Positions 63,965-64,000 of a stretch of 64,000 nucleotides of DNA are shown here, piece after piece. The position numbers were made by a program, and so were the translations under genes. The stretch spans positions 372,001 through 436,000 of the forward strand of contig JARFVT010000013.1 of assembly GCA_036677425.1 (NCBI GenBank). Direction: 5' to 3'. Each line of letters starts with the position of its first letter. Positions within the stretch are counted from its first letter, which is position 1. The notes below the pieces were generated by a model, which made no database searches, was not told the origin of the DNA, and worked only from the letters and a program-made list of their open reading frames with translations. The DNA comes from JARFVT01 sp036677425. Its GTDB lineage: Bacteria; Pseudomonadota; Alphaproteobacteria; UBA8366; Aestuariispiraceae.

Positions 63965-64000
63965 TATAAAATTATATTATTATGGGTATAGGCGTTGGCA

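Overview
The window is chromosomal DNA of an AT-rich bacterium. Gene content and order point to an alphaproteobacterium: pcm, tolC and a PopZ-type gene lie in a row, SdhE, Mfd, GyrA and CoaD sit close together, uvrA and ssb are divergent, and the LysR, IclR and FadR-type regulators and the repeat-rich outer-membrane and periplasmic proteins fit the same group. Closer placement (a low-GC Rhodospirillales or SAR116-like lineage, for example) is a guess. The genome looks mobile-element rich and partly eroding: it carries a small non-autonomous element in three copies, nested IS3 and IS30 remnants, and several broken genes.

Region 1 (1-7.9 kb) is an oxidative L-fucose (or similar 6-deoxy-sugar) catabolic locus. 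A minus-strand operon carries an RbsABC-type sugar importer, a RhaM/fucose mutarotase, a two-gene UxaA-type dehydratase and the start of an SDR dehydrogenase. Facing it are an IclR regulator, an aldo/keto reductase shrunk by deletions and a lactonase-type amidohydrolase. Region 2 (7.9-11.6 kb) has a first MITE, a STAS / soluble MCP / PAS sensory trio and the isoaspartyl dipeptidase iadA. Region 3 (11.7-12.7 kb) holds a TIR-domain defence-gene remnant beside tRNA-Asn and tRNA-Cys.

Region 4 (12.9-39.6 kb) is mostly housekeeping: pcm, tolC, a popZ with a 41-copy hexanucleotide tract, ilvD, a 5'-nucleotidase, coaD, gyrA, sdhE, mfd, a Pit phosphate transporter, a class III cyclase, uvrA with two in-frame stops, ssb, an outer-membrane barrel, recG, a DsbA/FrnE protein, a degenerate PleD and a NIPSNAP protein. 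Region 5 (39.6-44.3 kb) is assimilatory sulfate reduction (cysD, cysNC, cysH) with a LysR gene. cysD is split by a -1 frameshift that sits exactly on an A AAA AAC heptamer.

Region 6 (44.3-46.8 kb) is an IS graveyard around a radA fragment, with one intact IS3-family element. Region 7 (47.1-50.1 kb) pairs a transmembrane MCP with a secreted protein made of eight copies of a short helical repeat. Region 8 (50.8-59.6 kb) is a one-direction catabolic locus: a FadR-type regulator, a beta-hydroxyacid dehydrogenase, a His-tailed MFS exporter, an opine dehydrogenase and a PotFGHI-like ABC importer. It ends at a terminator and tRNA-Thr. Region 9 (59.8-64 kb) has an IS end, a third MITE, a CBS protein, two hypotheticals, and a tight operon of a CDF metal exporter, a small DRR-repeat protein and an SDR.

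Of the possible new biology, four items deserve the most attention: the cysD frameshift, the secreted repeat protein paired with the MCP, the expanded PopZ linker, and the uvrA double nonsense. All calls come from reading motifs by eye; no database search was run.
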